IMG/VR virus record: IMGVR_UViG_3300046010_004758
Coordinates: 1 to 21,317 of that record
Reading direction: 5' to 3' (one strand)
Length of the DNA stretch: 21,317 nucleotides
Source of the DNA: a virus
A model generated the notes under the pieces. It did not search any database and had not been told where the DNA came from. It saw only the letters and a list, made by a program, of their open reading frames with translations. Every line of letters starts with the position of its first letter. The first letter of the stretch is position 1. Position numbers and translations under genes: made by a program. This document shows, piece by piece, positions 1-7,369 of this stretch.

Positions 1-526
1 ATTCGAGAGCGCGTGATGCCGCGTCTTGAACTGCTTTTGGTGGCGTGTAGGAGGCTTTAGAAAATCTTTCAATCTGTGTTAGGCGCTCTTCGGCTTCAGA
101 CTTTGTATCGTAAGTGCCAAACTTGCGTGTACCCGCTTCGTTATAGACGACGTATTTACCCTTTTCGCGACGGATAGTTTTGGCAAGAATCTCCTTCTCA
201 ATCCGCATTTCGTAGCCATTGACCGTGAGAACTGTTTGAACATTGGCTCGAGTGGAACCAGTTTTACGAATTACATCTCGAACGACTTCAGAAGGCAGAC
301 TCTTGGCGAACTGCAAGATATCGACATCATCAATCGAATCTACAAGGATTTCAAAACTGTCCCATTCATCCTTTGGTCTTTCCAATCCACGACGACCCAT
401 CTCATTCAGGATTGTGTGGTGAACTTCGATTGTGGCGGGTGTGGCTACAGACTTGTGAACACGCTCATGAAGCGCGAGTAACTTCTCAGCGCTTAGGTGT
501 AATAGTTTCGATGCAATATCAGCCAT
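1..526 (-). CDS. Phage head-region protein (XkdF/protease-scaffold-like), partial
   Basis: The first 175 residues are visible and the frame stays open at the left window edge, so the C-terminus is missing. The ATG at 524-526 is the first in the frame after an upstream TAA. The N-terminal ~90 residues are helical and unassigned. Residues 98-152 contain VNGYEMRIEKEI and FGTYDTKSEAEERLTQIERF, followed by TPPKAVQDAASRALE. The 'lid' motif with a Y..PP..V...A..AL tail recurs, from memory, in phage proteins encoded just after portal and MuF genes (XkdF-like putative proteases, prohead protease/scaffold fusions). Its place downstream of portal and MuF fits that role. No catalytic residues can be seen in this part, so enzymatic activity is unproven. 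Confidence 0.7.
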   Translation of the reverse strand, partial: MADIASKLLHLSAEKLLALHERVHKSVATPATIEVHHTILNEMGRRGLERPKDEWDSFEILVDSIDDVDILQFAKSLPSEVVRDVIRKTGSTRANVQTVLTVNGYEMRIEKEILAKTIRREKGKYVVYNEAGTRKFGTYDTKSEAEERLTQIERFSKASYTPPKAVQDAASRALE

Positions 527-563
527 AGATTCCAAGGATACGCTATTGATTTACAACTGCACG

Positions 564-710
564 TTAGTTTTTTTGAATGATGTTGAAAAGTTTGTCATAA
601 ATCTTTTCTTCATCTTCAGGCGTTGCCTTATCCAGTTGAACAAACGTCGCTAGTTTTTCCCATTCAGCATAAGCCTCTTGGATAGCCTTTAGTTTTTCTT
701 CTCTGTTCAT
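564..710 (-). CDS. Small acidic helical protein, 48 aa, unknown function
   Basis: A 48-residue frame beginning MNREEKLKAIQEAYAEW and ending NIIQKN. A good ribosome site (GAGGTGAT immediately before the ATG) supports it. It lies between two structural genes on the same strand, 22 nt after the 608-residue protein and 37 nt before the partial head protein. It is almost entirely charged helix with no Cys or membrane segment. Family not recognised. The position suggests a head-assembly accessory or scaffold fragment, which is inference only. Confidence 0.65.
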   Translation of the reverse strand: MNREEKLKAIQEAYAEWEKLATFVQLDKATPEDEEKIYDKLFNIIQKN

Positions 711-732
711 ATCACCTCATATCCTACCATAG

Positions 733-2559
733 TTAGTTATTCTTAGGTGCAGGACGCTCTCGACCAGTGCCGTCATAAATCAATCCATCGCCATCACGGT
801 CAATCGGTCCACTTAGTAGATTCCTGCCCTCGGCTGTCAGAGGCTTGACGTAATCTATGACCATATTCGACATGAGGCGCCTTCCAGCCCAATCCCATTC
901 ACCATCATCATCTTTGACTCGGTTTTCCCATCCGAGGTTTGCGAATTCGGCTGGCATCGGGAAATCAGGGTTACGCATATCGCGAACTCTTTTGCCAGCC
1001 TCAGCCGTGGAATCGTACATTCTTTCAAATAGAGCATCGAACGCTGGCTTTTCCTCGTCTGTCAATGAGTAATTGCGAGCCGTCTTTAGTTTGTCTGCAC
1101 TGCTACGGACTGAATCGGGGTCCCAATCAAAACCTGCTCTAGCCCAGTGACGAGCGCCATCGCTTAGACCAGCCATAATTTTGATATAGCCAAAACCTTT
1201 AGCGGTGTAGTAATCCTCAGACTGTTGAAGAAACTCTTTGCCGAATCCCTTACCTTGATATTCATCATCTATCTCGAACCATTTATGTTCAACATTCCAA
1301 GTATCGTCCTCTTTGAAGAAAACTCGCTCAAATTTACCAACCGCATAGCCTTCGGCATAGATTTCACCCTCAACGTAAATACCTTCATCTTCGACCAAAC
1401 TAACATCGGTGACTTGAGAAACCATTTCATATTCGTTGCCATCTTCTTCGACAACATTTACGCTTGAGAAGAAAACATCATTGAAAGGCGCTTTTAGGTC
1501 AGATGCGTTTTGAATTAGACCCATCTGCTCATTACGGATATTACGAATATCATCACCATATTCCAAGATATAGTTTTTGACTGCGTACTCTGATTCTTGC
1601 TCATAGATATTGGCTTTTTCTTGCTCTGTAAGAGGTCGACCTAATCGTGCTTCAGCCAATTCTGTTGCTTCACGAACTCTTTCATCTAAGCCTTGGCTGG
1701 ATGACATTTCGTCATACTGGTCGCCGTCATTGAGAACGAATTCGCGTAAATCATCAAACGAGGTTGGAGCAATTCCTGATATTGCTTCATCAAGCATTCC
1801 AACGCTTGGACCGAGATTCTCATAACGAGTAATTCCCTCGGCTTGGGATTCAGTATATCCCTGACCTGTTGCCCAGTTGCCATGACTCTTTTGGTCATGC
1901 TCGGGACCACCCTCATGTTTGAATACGGGCTTTAGCCCATACTCAAATCGGATTACTTGGGTTTTGCCATCTTCTCCCAAAGAACTTTTGCGTACTCCCG
2001 TAATTCTTCGTCCGTCATATCCGAGATATTCGGATTCAACTCCGCCACCTTGATATCTTTGTTTTCCGACACTGCCTGTTCCTCCCGTATCTATTTCAGC
2101 GAAGTTAGCAACATCCCAAATTGAAATTTGGTCACGTTCCCGACCTGCGCTGGTTGCCCTCTCTCTATCTTGGATATTTTCCGAGACATCTAAATAAACT
2201 TGGTTATCTGCCGTATTATGCCATAAACCGAGGTAGTTTTTCCCCGTTGCAAGGTCAGACTTGTTGGCTTTCATGTACTGATACAGAATCTCAGGACCAC
2301 GCTCAGAGTCGTAGAAATCTTCAGCCTTGACGATTCGCCCATATTGCTTGCCCTTGGCGACCATGAATCCAGTCGTAGGCTCAGAGCCGTCCACCATGTT
2401 GACCGAGAGACCACCATTGACTCGAACTCTATCTAAGATACTCGAGGCAACGGCAGGGTCAAGACTGATTCCCGTAGCCCATGAACCGTGGGTCTTTTGG
2501 TCATGAGAGCCATGTTTGACTAAAGGCTTCAATCCGTAATCAAATCTAATGTTACTCAT
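733..2559 (-). CDS. Modular head-associated protein with GNAT-like domain and repeated HDQK(T/S)HG linkers
   Basis: 608 residues, starting with an ATG that overlaps the MuF stop (4 nt), so it is translationally coupled to a head gene. Layout: residues 5-30 RFDYGLKPLVK...HDQKTHGSWATG; ~31-200 an unassigned domain rich in YLDVSENI and ISIWDVANFAEI strings; 204-232 a second copy of the linker (RFEYGLKPVFK...HDQKSHGNWATG); ~235-365 helical; ~366-500 a GNAT-acetyltransferase-like fold with EYQGKGFGKEF (434-443, motif A) and HWARAGFDWD (471-480, motif B end). The C-terminus (568-603) has a degenerate IDYVKPLTAEG and an EF-hand-like DRDGDGLIYDGT loop. HDQ..HG..A linkers recur in phage capsid-module proteins, from memory. 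The protein may be a virion-packaged multi-effector or a decoration/maturation factor. The acetyl-CoA role is inferred from the Q-x-x-G-x-G motif alone. Confidence 0.75.
   Translation of the reverse strand: MSNIRFDYGLKPLVKHGSHDQKTHGSWATGISLDPAVASSILDRVRVNGGLSVNMVDGSEPTTGFMVAKGKQYGRIVKAEDFYDSERGPEILYQYMKANKSDLATGKNYLGLWHNTADNQVYLDVSENIQDRERATSAGRERDQISIWDVANFAEIDTGGTGSVGKQRYQGGGVESEYLGYDGRRITGVRKSSLGEDGKTQVIRFEYGLKPVFKHEGGPEHDQKSHGNWATGQGYTESQAEGITRYENLGPSVGMLDEAISGIAPTSFDDLREFVLNDGDQYDEMSSSQGLDERVREATELAEARLGRPLTEQEKANIYEQESEYAVKNYILEYGDDIRNIRNEQMGLIQNASDLKAPFNDVFFSSVNVVEEDGNEYEMVSQVTDVSLVEDEGIYVEGEIYAEGYAVGKFERVFFKEDDTWNVEHKWFEIDDEYQGKGFGKEFLQQSEDYYTAKGFGYIKIMAGLSDGARHWARAGFDWDPDSVRSSADKLKTARNYSLTDEEKPAFDALFERMYDSTAEAGKRVRDMRNPDFPMPAEFANLGWENRVKDDDGEWDWAGRRLMSNMVIDYVKPLTAEGRNLLSGPIDRDGDGLIYDGTGRERPAPKNN
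1864..1950 (-). repeat. Second copy of the intragenic linker repeat
   Basis: Encodes residues 204-232 of the 608-residue protein. It matches residues 5-30 in order: R-F-(D/E)-Y-G-L-K-P, a short basic stretch, then H-D-Q-K-(T/S)-H-G-(S/N)-W-A-T-G. The copies differ by a four-residue insertion (GGPE region) and several substitutions, so this is a diverged protein-level duplication rather than a recent DNA duplication. Confidence 0.8.
2470..2547 (-). repeat. First copy of the intragenic linker repeat
   Basis: Encodes residues 5-30 of the 608-residue protein: the RFDYGLKP block followed by HDQKTHGSWATG. It precedes the first unassigned domain, while the second copy precedes the GNAT-like part. 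The element therefore appears once per module, like a linker or processing tag. Confidence 0.8.
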
Positions 2560-3596
2560 TCGTAGTAATCCTCATAGGTCATCTCTGAATAAATATCGGC
2601 GTACTTCTCAGGTGGGATAAGTTTGATTGTACAACGGCAATTAGGGTGCGCTATAGGCTTTTCCAGCCCGTTTGAGAAGGTATCTAGCCATCCCACGGTC
2701 TCTCCATCCAACTCAGCGCAGATAGGGCATGTACGCTCATCCTCAGCCGTTACCCATATCTTCATGGAATCAGGGTCTACGAATCCCTCTTTAGCGGCTT
2801 GCTTCCAACTCTCAAGGCGTCCCTCATTCTGTGCTATCTGAATCTCTGTACGGGCTATCATCGTGGCTCTAGCGCTCTTGAGACGCTCTGAATACTGGGT
2901 AGCCATAGTTGATGCCCTGTTGCGAGCCACGGTCTCTTTGAAGCCCTCTGAGACCAATCGGTTGAACTGACGATTCTCATACTTGACTACGGCTTGCGCC
3001 CATTTCGGATGTAGACCGACAGAATTCTTGATTCGTTTTGCGGTGGTCTTGTAATCCACTTTGTCATTGAAAGAATCAATGATGATTTGACGAACTCCCT
3101 GACGGGTCATGTCATCAATGGCTGTAATCAATTCAGCGGCGCGTTTCTGTGCAAAGAAAAGTGAATTCGGATTGGTCTTATCAAAAGAGATATTGACGTC
3201 CATCTTTGGTCGAGTGCTAGATGCCCATGCAGGAATCTTTGTGAACTCTAATCCTCGTAAAGAATTCTTGTTATCAATCTTTACCTTAGATGGCTTGAAA
3301 TTAGGGAAAGCCAATCTTGTTGACAATCTTTGAATCTCAGCGATACCAGCATTACCGCCAATATCAATCGAATTGAGCAAAGTCTCTTCAATACGTTTTC
3401 TATCGCCAGCGATAGTGATAGCACCTAATAAGCGATTGAGTTTGTCAGGGTCAAGACGTTCGATAATACGAGCCAACTCTTCAACCTTGATTTTGCTATT
3501 GGCACGACGAATCGCATCATAAAGATTACGAGCGAGAACTGCCTCTTCAGGTGTTAGTGGGTCTCTGCGTTCGGCTTTAGAGAACTTGAATGGCAT
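2556..3596 (-). CDS. Phage head morphogenesis protein, Mu gpF / SPP1 gp7 family
   Basis: 346 residues. The diagnostic MuF block is near the C-terminus: ARTEIQIAQNEGR at ~248-260, then WVTAEDERTCPICAELDGE at ~281-299 with CxxC (C290, C293), then AHPNCRC at 316-322, giving the usual C..C....HPNCRC pattern. The N-terminal two-thirds is helical. MuF proteins are minor head proteins associated with the portal and are needed for capsid assembly. The gene starts 3 nt after the portal stop and overlaps the next gene by ATGA, the standard portal-MuF order. The length suits a stand-alone MuF protein, and the extra modules sit in the neighbouring gene. Confidence 0.9.
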   Translation of the reverse strand: MPFKFSKAERRDPLTPEEAVLARNLYDAIRRANSKIKVEELARIIERLDPDKLNRLLGAITIAGDRKRIEETLLNSIDIGGNAGIAEIQRLSTRLAFPNFKPSKVKIDNKNSLRGLEFTKIPAWASSTRPKMDVNISFDKTNPNSLFFAQKRAAELITAIDDMTRQGVRQIIIDSFNDKVDYKTTAKRIKNSVGLHPKWAQAVVKYENRQFNRLVSEGFKETVARNRASTMATQYSERLKSARATMIARTEIQIAQNEGRLESWKQAAKEGFVDPDSMKIWVTAEDERTCPICAELDGETVGWLDTFSNGLEKPIAHPNCRCTIKLIPPEKYADIYSEMTYEDYYE

Positions 3597-3599
3597 GGA

Positions 3600-4997
3600 T
3601 TACTCCAAGTCGCCATCAAGTGGTTCCGTTCCTTCTGCAATCTCCAACTCTTGCGGATTCTCTCCGGGTTCAAGGTCAGTCGTAGGCATTGGAGGCATTC
3701 CGAAATTTTGTCCATCGTGTTCAGCAGGTGGAAGTCCAGCGAGGTCGCGTAGATAATCTTCCAACTTAGGGTCAGGCATAAGTACGCCAGCCTGTGCTAA
3801 CTTCGTAACGAAATCAGAAATCTCTGTTAGGTCAACATGGCTTACTTCACCATAAGTCAAATACGGTGGACGTGAAATATCCATTCCGTTTAGTTTCATC
3901 AATCGTGGAATCGCATATTGATTGATAACCTCAGCGATATTCTTTGCGATTGAATCAACTGCCATTGACCACAAATCCATCTTCGACGAACCAAGTGCGT
4001 ATGAACCAACGCGGTCATGTCCGAGAAGAATGAAGTCAGAAAGAATAGACATCGCCATTCTTTGGTCATAGCGTTGAATAATCTTGTCTGTATCAAACTG
4101 ACGTGAGCCACCTGATGAAAGCAACTGTAGGTCAAACATCTTGTGACCCTGCTCGTCATACATGGTTGGGAAAATAATTCCCTCTTGCTCATTACGCTTT
4201 ACGTTTTGAACAATAGTCGTAATAGCCGCTAGAACTGCCTGTTGGTCTCCTGAAGCACCGCTTGATAGATACTCAGGCGGAACGAATGCAACTGGCAAAC
4301 CTGCTAGGTCGCGCTCGATACCAATGGCTTCAATCTCTTCAATACGGCGCTTGAAAAACCAAGGGCGATAAGCATTACGAAGAATTGAACGACCTTCAGG
4401 GTTATTCTTTTGAGTTGTTGTACGGAACAACAAAGCCTTCTCGATTGGAATTGTATGAATTCCACCTTGTGATGGGTCAACTTGAATCATGGCTTGAATA
4501 CCGCCATCTTCATCAATTTCCCAACGGAACAAAGTTTCTTGTGCGCGAATTGGGAACTTGCGCCAACCTATCTTTCCATCATCAAATTTAGATTTACGCT
4601 TTGGGTCTTTGCTATCTCCACCGCGAATCTTGTAGACAATTTCGTGGTAAGAAAAACCGAATACCAACATTGAAAGCATTTGTGAAAGTGTTTGGTCCCA
4701 TGAATCGCTCATGTCATGAATACATGATTCAATGAATGCCGCGGCTTCTTTATCTTGCTCAGAAATATCTCCGTCAGCAGAATTATCTGAATATGGGTCT
4801 ACACGCCATTCAAGACGAGTGATAACTTTCTCAATAGCGAATAACATCGAGCCAATAGTTGGGTCGTTATCTGCCATCTCGCGATAAACACGAGCGCCAC
4901 GAATACCGCGAAGCGACGTAAGAAATTCTTCATAGACAGTGCCACCCGAGCGACGTAAGCCCGTACTACCTAATTCATTCAAATCGGGTTTTGCCAT
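3600..4997 (-). CDS. Phage portal protein, DUF935 (Mu gp29-like) family
   Basis: 465 residues. The N-terminus has the family pattern VYEEFLTSLRGIRGARVYREM, with ADNDPTIGSMLFAIEKVITRLEW at ~43-65. Further on come FGFSYHEIVYK, FRWEIDEDGG and a C-terminal region with NQYAIPRLMKLNG. Portals form the dodecameric ring at one capsid vertex through which DNA is packaged and to which the tail attaches. The last ~50 residues are acidic and Pro-rich (PTTDLEPGENPQELEIAEG), typical of a flexible tail. No terminase gene lies immediately upstream. The preceding genes are a 51-residue protein, a 99-residue hypothetical and SSB, which is unusual. The family call is firm; the exact start rests on the ATG with AGGA upstream. 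Confidence 0.9.
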   Translation of the reverse strand: MAKPDLNELGSTGLRRSGGTVYEEFLTSLRGIRGARVYREMADNDPTIGSMLFAIEKVITRLEWRVDPYSDNSADGDISEQDKEAAAFIESCIHDMSDSWDQTLSQMLSMLVFGFSYHEIVYKIRGGDSKDPKRKSKFDDGKIGWRKFPIRAQETLFRWEIDEDGGIQAMIQVDPSQGGIHTIPIEKALLFRTTTQKNNPEGRSILRNAYRPWFFKRRIEEIEAIGIERDLAGLPVAFVPPEYLSSGASGDQQAVLAAITTIVQNVKRNEQEGIIFPTMYDEQGHKMFDLQLLSSGGSRQFDTDKIIQRYDQRMAMSILSDFILLGHDRVGSYALGSSKMDLWSMAVDSIAKNIAEVINQYAIPRLMKLNGMDISRPPYLTYGEVSHVDLTEISDFVTKLAQAGVLMPDPKLEDYLRDLAGLPPAEHDGQNFGMPPMPTTDLEPGENPQELEIAEGTEPLDGDLE

Positions 4998-5008
4998 TAC
5001 ATCTCGTC

Positions 5009-5164
5009 CTAATCTTTCGTGGCTAATCCAACAACAATCTTCAGCGCTTGGTCCTCATTGAATCCTGCGTTGGTCAACTCGTAAAATAACTCATGAGTCT
5101 GTACCGCAAAAGCCTTGAGGTACGACATGACATCTTTACCATCTAAGGCAAAGTCATCACTCAT
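5009..5164 (-). CDS. Small protein upstream of portal, 51 aa
   Basis: MSDDFALDGKDVMSYLKAFA..., with a C-terminal TNAGFNEDQALKIVVGLA helix. The pattern of short proteins with E(L/F)Y.EL...GF...QAL..V recurs in actinophages, from memory. The gene ends just before the portal ribosome site and is the first cistron of the portal unit. There is no clear Shine-Dalgarno. Instead TATAAT sits 7 nt before the ATG, which suggests leaderless translation. Function unknown. Confidence 0.75.
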   Translation of the reverse strand: MSDDFALDGKDVMSYLKAFAVQTHELFYELTNAGFNEDQALKIVVGLATKD

Positions 5165-5171
5165 GCCGAAG

Positions 5172-5177
5172 ATTATA
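5172..5177 (-). promoter_or_regulatory. -10 element (TATAAT), probable leaderless start
   Basis: A perfect TATAAT on the minus strand ends 7 nt before the ATG of the 51-residue gene at 5164. That spacing places the transcription start at or very near the A of ATG. No good -35 is seen at 16-18 bp. Leaderless mRNAs are common in Actinobacteria. Confidence 0.5.
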
Positions 5178-5198
5178 CTTTATGAGAAATTTGTCTCT

Positions 5199-5498
5199 TT
5201 ATTCTCCGTCAAGTATAAATTCGCGTGAATTGAGTCGTAGATTCGCTGTCTCTAGCGCAATCGTTACGGCTAAATCTTTAGTACCCGCTTGACCATACTC
5301 GCGCTCTTCAATGATGCTACCTAGTGCATCAAAAGAACGAAATAGGATTTGAAACGGTAAATCAGTTTCACTTGTGGTCAAGTGAACTTCTACATAACTC
5401 TGCGGTTCAACTCGCATTGATACATAGGGGCGACCATTCGGTGATACAACTGTTTTCGCGTTAGGCAACTTGCCCACGAAAAAATCTGTCCACGCCAT
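5199..5498 (-). CDS. Hypothetical protein, 99 aa
   Basis: MAWTDFFVGKLPNAK... is mostly beta-rich with alternating hydrophobic residues (PYVSMRVEPQSYVEVHLTT, PFQILFRSFDALG) and ends LNSREFILDGE. It has no Cys, membrane segment or catalytic motif that I recognise. Its own leader lies upstream, with a TCTC-GAAAG-GAGA hairpin holding the ribosome site, so it probably begins a transcription unit after SSB. Family not recognised. Confidence 0.7.
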   Translation of the reverse strand: MAWTDFFVGKLPNAKTVVSPNGRPYVSMRVEPQSYVEVHLTTSETDLPFQILFRSFDALGSIIEEREYGQAGTKDLAVTIALETANLRLNSREFILDGE

Positions 5499-5502
5499 AG
5501 TG

Positions 5503-5535
5503 TCTCCTTTCGAGAGTTTTTCAACCCCTATGATA
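5503..5535 (-). promoter_or_regulatory. Divergent copy of the promoter/leader cassette
   Basis: On the minus strand a TATCAT -10-like hexamer (5530-5535) is followed by a leader holding TCTC (5512-5515 complement), a GAAAG loop and GAGA (5503-5506 complement), with the Shine-Dalgarno AAAGGAGA inside. The hairpin has the same geometry as TGTCC-GAAAGGG-GGACA elsewhere but different stem bases. The promoter half is weak. Confidence 0.45.
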
Positions 5536-5545
5536 CAACACCCGT

Positions 5546-5995
5546 TTAGAATGGGAAAGATTCAGGAGCCTGTGGCGTTTTGGATGCGTCCCATGCCGAT
5601 TGGCTCCAAGGGTCCACTTGAACATCTCCATCGCCGTTACGAGATAGATTTACCACGTTGACGATATGGCGCTTGAGGTCAACTCCCACTGAGTAAGCGG
5701 TAATCTCCATGCGACCGCGCTTCTCACCCGAATTCTTATCTTCCCATGAAGCCCACGTTGCGGTCCCTTGTACGACCACGCCCATGCCCTTAGAAAGAGA
5801 TTCAGCGACGTTTTCGGCTAGACGATTCCAGCACTTGACTGTCCACGGAGTAACGTCGGTCGATTCCCATGTCCCGTCAGGTTTCTTTGTGGACTTTGAT
5901 GAAATGACCGTGAATGATGCAACTGCTTTACCTTGAGGGGTAAATTTCAATTCAGGGTCGGCGGCAAGATTGCCAGTTATGCAAATTGTAGTCAT
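5546..5995 (-). CDS. ssb: Single-stranded DNA-binding protein
   Basis: 149 residues with a bacterial-type OB fold from the start: MTTICITGNLAADPELKFTP, then GKAVASFTVISS (~24-35), a strand with TPWTVKCWNRLAENVAESL (~50-68) and KGMGVVVQGTATWASWEDKN (~69-88). It binds ssDNA during replication and recombination. The C-terminal tail is short, Pro/Gln-rich and ends PESFPF. That keeps the terminal Pro-Phe but lacks the acidic DDDIPF run used to recruit partners in cellular SSB, so partner docking may differ. The ATG overlaps the upstream WhiB-like stop by 4 nt (ATGA), so the two are coupled. Confidence 0.93.
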   Translation of the reverse strand: MTTICITGNLAADPELKFTPQGKAVASFTVISSKSTKKPDGTWESTDVTPWTVKCWNRLAENVAESLSKGMGVVVQGTATWASWEDKNSGEKRGRMEITAYSVGVDLKRHIVNVVNLSRNGDGDVQVDPWSQSAWDASKTPQAPESFPF

Positions 5996-6285
5996 GAGAC
6001 ATACCTTTCATTAGTTATAGGTTTAGCGATGATATTGAGTTTTTTTCTTAGTTTGTCTCGGTCTTTGGTATTGGTTCCTGCCCATATACCAGTGACTTTG
6101 TAATGTAGCGCATAGGTCAGACATTCTTGTGTCCAGCGACATGAACTACAAATCCGTTTTGCTAATCGGTTTTCTTCTGTTGTCCCATTCTTTTCAGGAA
6201 AGAAAAACTCTGTTTCAATCCCCCAACAATTCGCTCCCTCGAAATTCCACGGCATCATCACTTTGGCTTGTCCCAACTTCAACAT
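5992..6285 (-). CDS. WhiB-family iron-sulphur transcription factor (first of tandem pair by coordinate)
   Basis: 97 residues with the four-Cys WhiB pattern: C20, then C46-x2-C49-x5-C55 (RICSSCRWTQEC), followed by GIWAGT (66-71, the G[VI]W(G/A)G turn) and a basic C-terminus (RDKLRKKLN). WhiB proteins carry a 4Fe-4S cluster and bind the primary sigma factor region 4. Phage members such as WhiBTM4 of mycobacteriophage TM4 repress host whiB2. AGGAGATACAG before the ATG supports this start. The first ~24 codons are read in a different frame from the C-terminal part of the upstream WhiB-like gene (71 nt shared). It is coupled to ssb by ATGA. Confidence 0.85.
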   Translation of the reverse strand: MLKLGQAKVMMPWNFEGANCWGIETEFFFPEKNGTTEENRLAKRICSSCRWTQECLTYALHYKVTGIWAGTNTKDRDKLRKKLNIIAKPITNERYVS

Positions 6286-6541
6286 CTGTATCTCCTAGTA
6301 ATAGACGATTCGGGGAAGATTCGTCCAGCCTAACTAAAATCTTTCCGTTTTTCCATACCCTGCCCCCGACAACTCCGTCATAAAAATTCTTTTTTGGCTC
6401 GACCAACTCATCGCATTCTTTCCAAAATGGACAGTAGCGGCAATAATCAAGGGCGGGTAAAGCAAGGTCGATACTGTTTTGGTCAAAGAGCCACGGGTCA
6501 GCCTCAGCGCATGGCGCGATTGCTACGAAATCAGGCTTCAT
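6215..6541 (-). CDS. Second WhiB-like iron-sulphur protein
   Basis: 108 residues. Cys pattern C11, C34-x2-C37-x5-C43 (YCRYCPFWKEC), then YDGVVGGRVWKNG (~53-65), which matches the WhiB Cys cluster and G-V-x-G-G turn. The C-terminus is Asp/Glu-rich (DTDVEVGTSQSDDAVEF) rather than basic, unlike a DNA-binding WhiB tail. The last ~24 codons overlap the next gene out of frame, so part of this tail may be constrained by that gene. No strong Shine-Dalgarno precedes the ATG. It may act as a sigma-factor-binding antagonist without DNA contact, which is inference. Confidence 0.75.
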   Translation of the reverse strand: MKPDFVAIAPCAEADPWLFDQNSIDLALPALDYCRYCPFWKECDELVEPKKNFYDGVVGGRVWKNGKILVRLDESSPNRLLLGDTDVEVGTSQSDDAVEFRGSELLGD

Positions 6542-6552
6542 GGCGGAAAATG

Positions 6553-6684
6553 CTACTCGGGTTGAGTCTCATTTTCTTGGATTTGAAATCTCTCGCGTGT
6601 CGCATCTTTGAATCGCTCATTCAGTAATTGCTTGAGCAACTCATCCCTATCACTTTTGGTTATCGTCTCTTGTTTTGACTTCAT
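6553..6684 (-). CDS. Small charged protein, 43 aa
   Basis: MKSKQETITKSDRDELLKQL... is a single charged helix ending ENETQPE. A strong GGGGGGA run lies just before the ATG, and the gene overlaps the end of the preceding 83-residue gene by 35 nt. It ends 11 nt before the WhiB-like gene starts. Nothing in it is recognisable, and its reality rests on the ribosome site and the compact packing. Confidence 0.5.
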   Translation of the reverse strand: MKSKQETITKSDRDELLKQLLNERFKDATRERFQIQENETQPE

Positions 6685-6901
6685 CGTCCCCCCATGTCTC
6701 TAAAGCGTGATGCAAAAGTCCTCTTTGTCTCCAATCAGGATTTTCGTCGTCACCTAGAACTATCGTCCAATAATCTTTATTACCGCCAAACCATTCCGCA
6801 ACTAATACCCATCCAGTACAAATCGCAGGGTCCTCGAAGGCGATGCGCCCGATTTCCGCGAGCGCATCGTCGATTATCGAAGGTTTGGTTTCGTCATCCA
6901 C
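6650..6901 (-). CDS. Conserved-looking phage hypothetical, 83 aa
   Basis: A GTG start, since no in-frame ATG exists. Acidic and Trp-rich: AICTGWVLVAEWFGG, YWTIVLGDDENPDWRQRG, LLHHALETWGDDE. The W.LV.EW....G..W......D..W...GLL..AL pattern resembles short actinobacteriophage proteins of unknown role (I recall DUF7213-like members, not verified). It follows the transglycosylase-like gene by 9 nt. Confidence 0.6.
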   Translation of the reverse strand: MDDETKPSIIDDALAEIGRIAFEDPAICTGWVLVAEWFGGNKDYWTIVLGDDENPDWRQRGLLHHALETWGDDEVKTRDDNQK

Positions 6902-6910
6902 TCCCTCAGC

Positions 6911-7369
6911 CTAGTACCAAAAATTGCGGGTCCAAAAGAGCCACGCAGAGCAAGGGCTGGAATAGCGAGACTGGATATAAATAAGTCCACGTTCAATCTG
7001 ATTCTCAACACTAATATCGGGGTCGAGACCGAGAATTTGTGGGATTCCACCAGCATTTAGTTTTTCGCCGTTTTGATATACGGGCTGTTTGTTATAGGCG
7101 TCGGGTCTCCAATTTGACTCCTTGGTCCATAGGGACTCAAGGCATGTCCATTGAGTTTTATTATCCCAACCATAGAGATGAAGAACTTTGCGAGCATATT
7201 TTTTCGCTGATTCAGGGTTGCGCTCTACTGGCGCAGGTTTCATCTCAACCACTATCTCTTCCGCATTCGCGGGAGTATCAGGTGGTATGTGTAGTGGATT
7301 GAAAAGAACTATTCCGAGAAAGAGAACTGCGAGTGGAATAGGTTTATAGAGTTTTTCATAGAATCGCAT
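6911..7369 (-). CDS. Membrane-anchored lytic-transglycosylase-like protein
   Basis: 152 residues from the ATG at 7367-7369, chosen over an upstream ATG at 7570 because GGAGGAAT lies 5 nt ahead and the protein then begins with a basic N-terminus and a hydrophobic signal/anchor (residues 9-27, PIPLAVLFLGIVLFNPLHI). The C-terminal half has the short actinobacterial lysozyme-like pattern: YGWDNKTQWTCLESLWTKES (66-85, putative catalytic Glu84), NAGGIPQILG (105-114), QIERGLIYIQSRYSSPCSAW (124-143) and final W-Y. Cys76 and Cys140 could form a disulphide. It likely cleaves peptidoglycan outside the membrane, for lysis or DNA entry. It has no cell-wall-binding domain. Confidence 0.8.
   Translation of the reverse strand: MRFYEKLYKPIPLAVLFLGIVLFNPLHIPPDTPANAEEIVVEMKPAPVERNPESAKKYARKVLHLYGWDNKTQWTCLESLWTKESNWRPDAYNKQPVYQNGEKLNAGGIPQILGLDPDISVENQIERGLIYIQSRYSSPCSAWLFWTRNFWY

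Noticed and set aside
236-481. 81-codon plus-strand frame
   Set aside because: Antisense to the partial head protein, which has recognisable motifs; no ribosome site.
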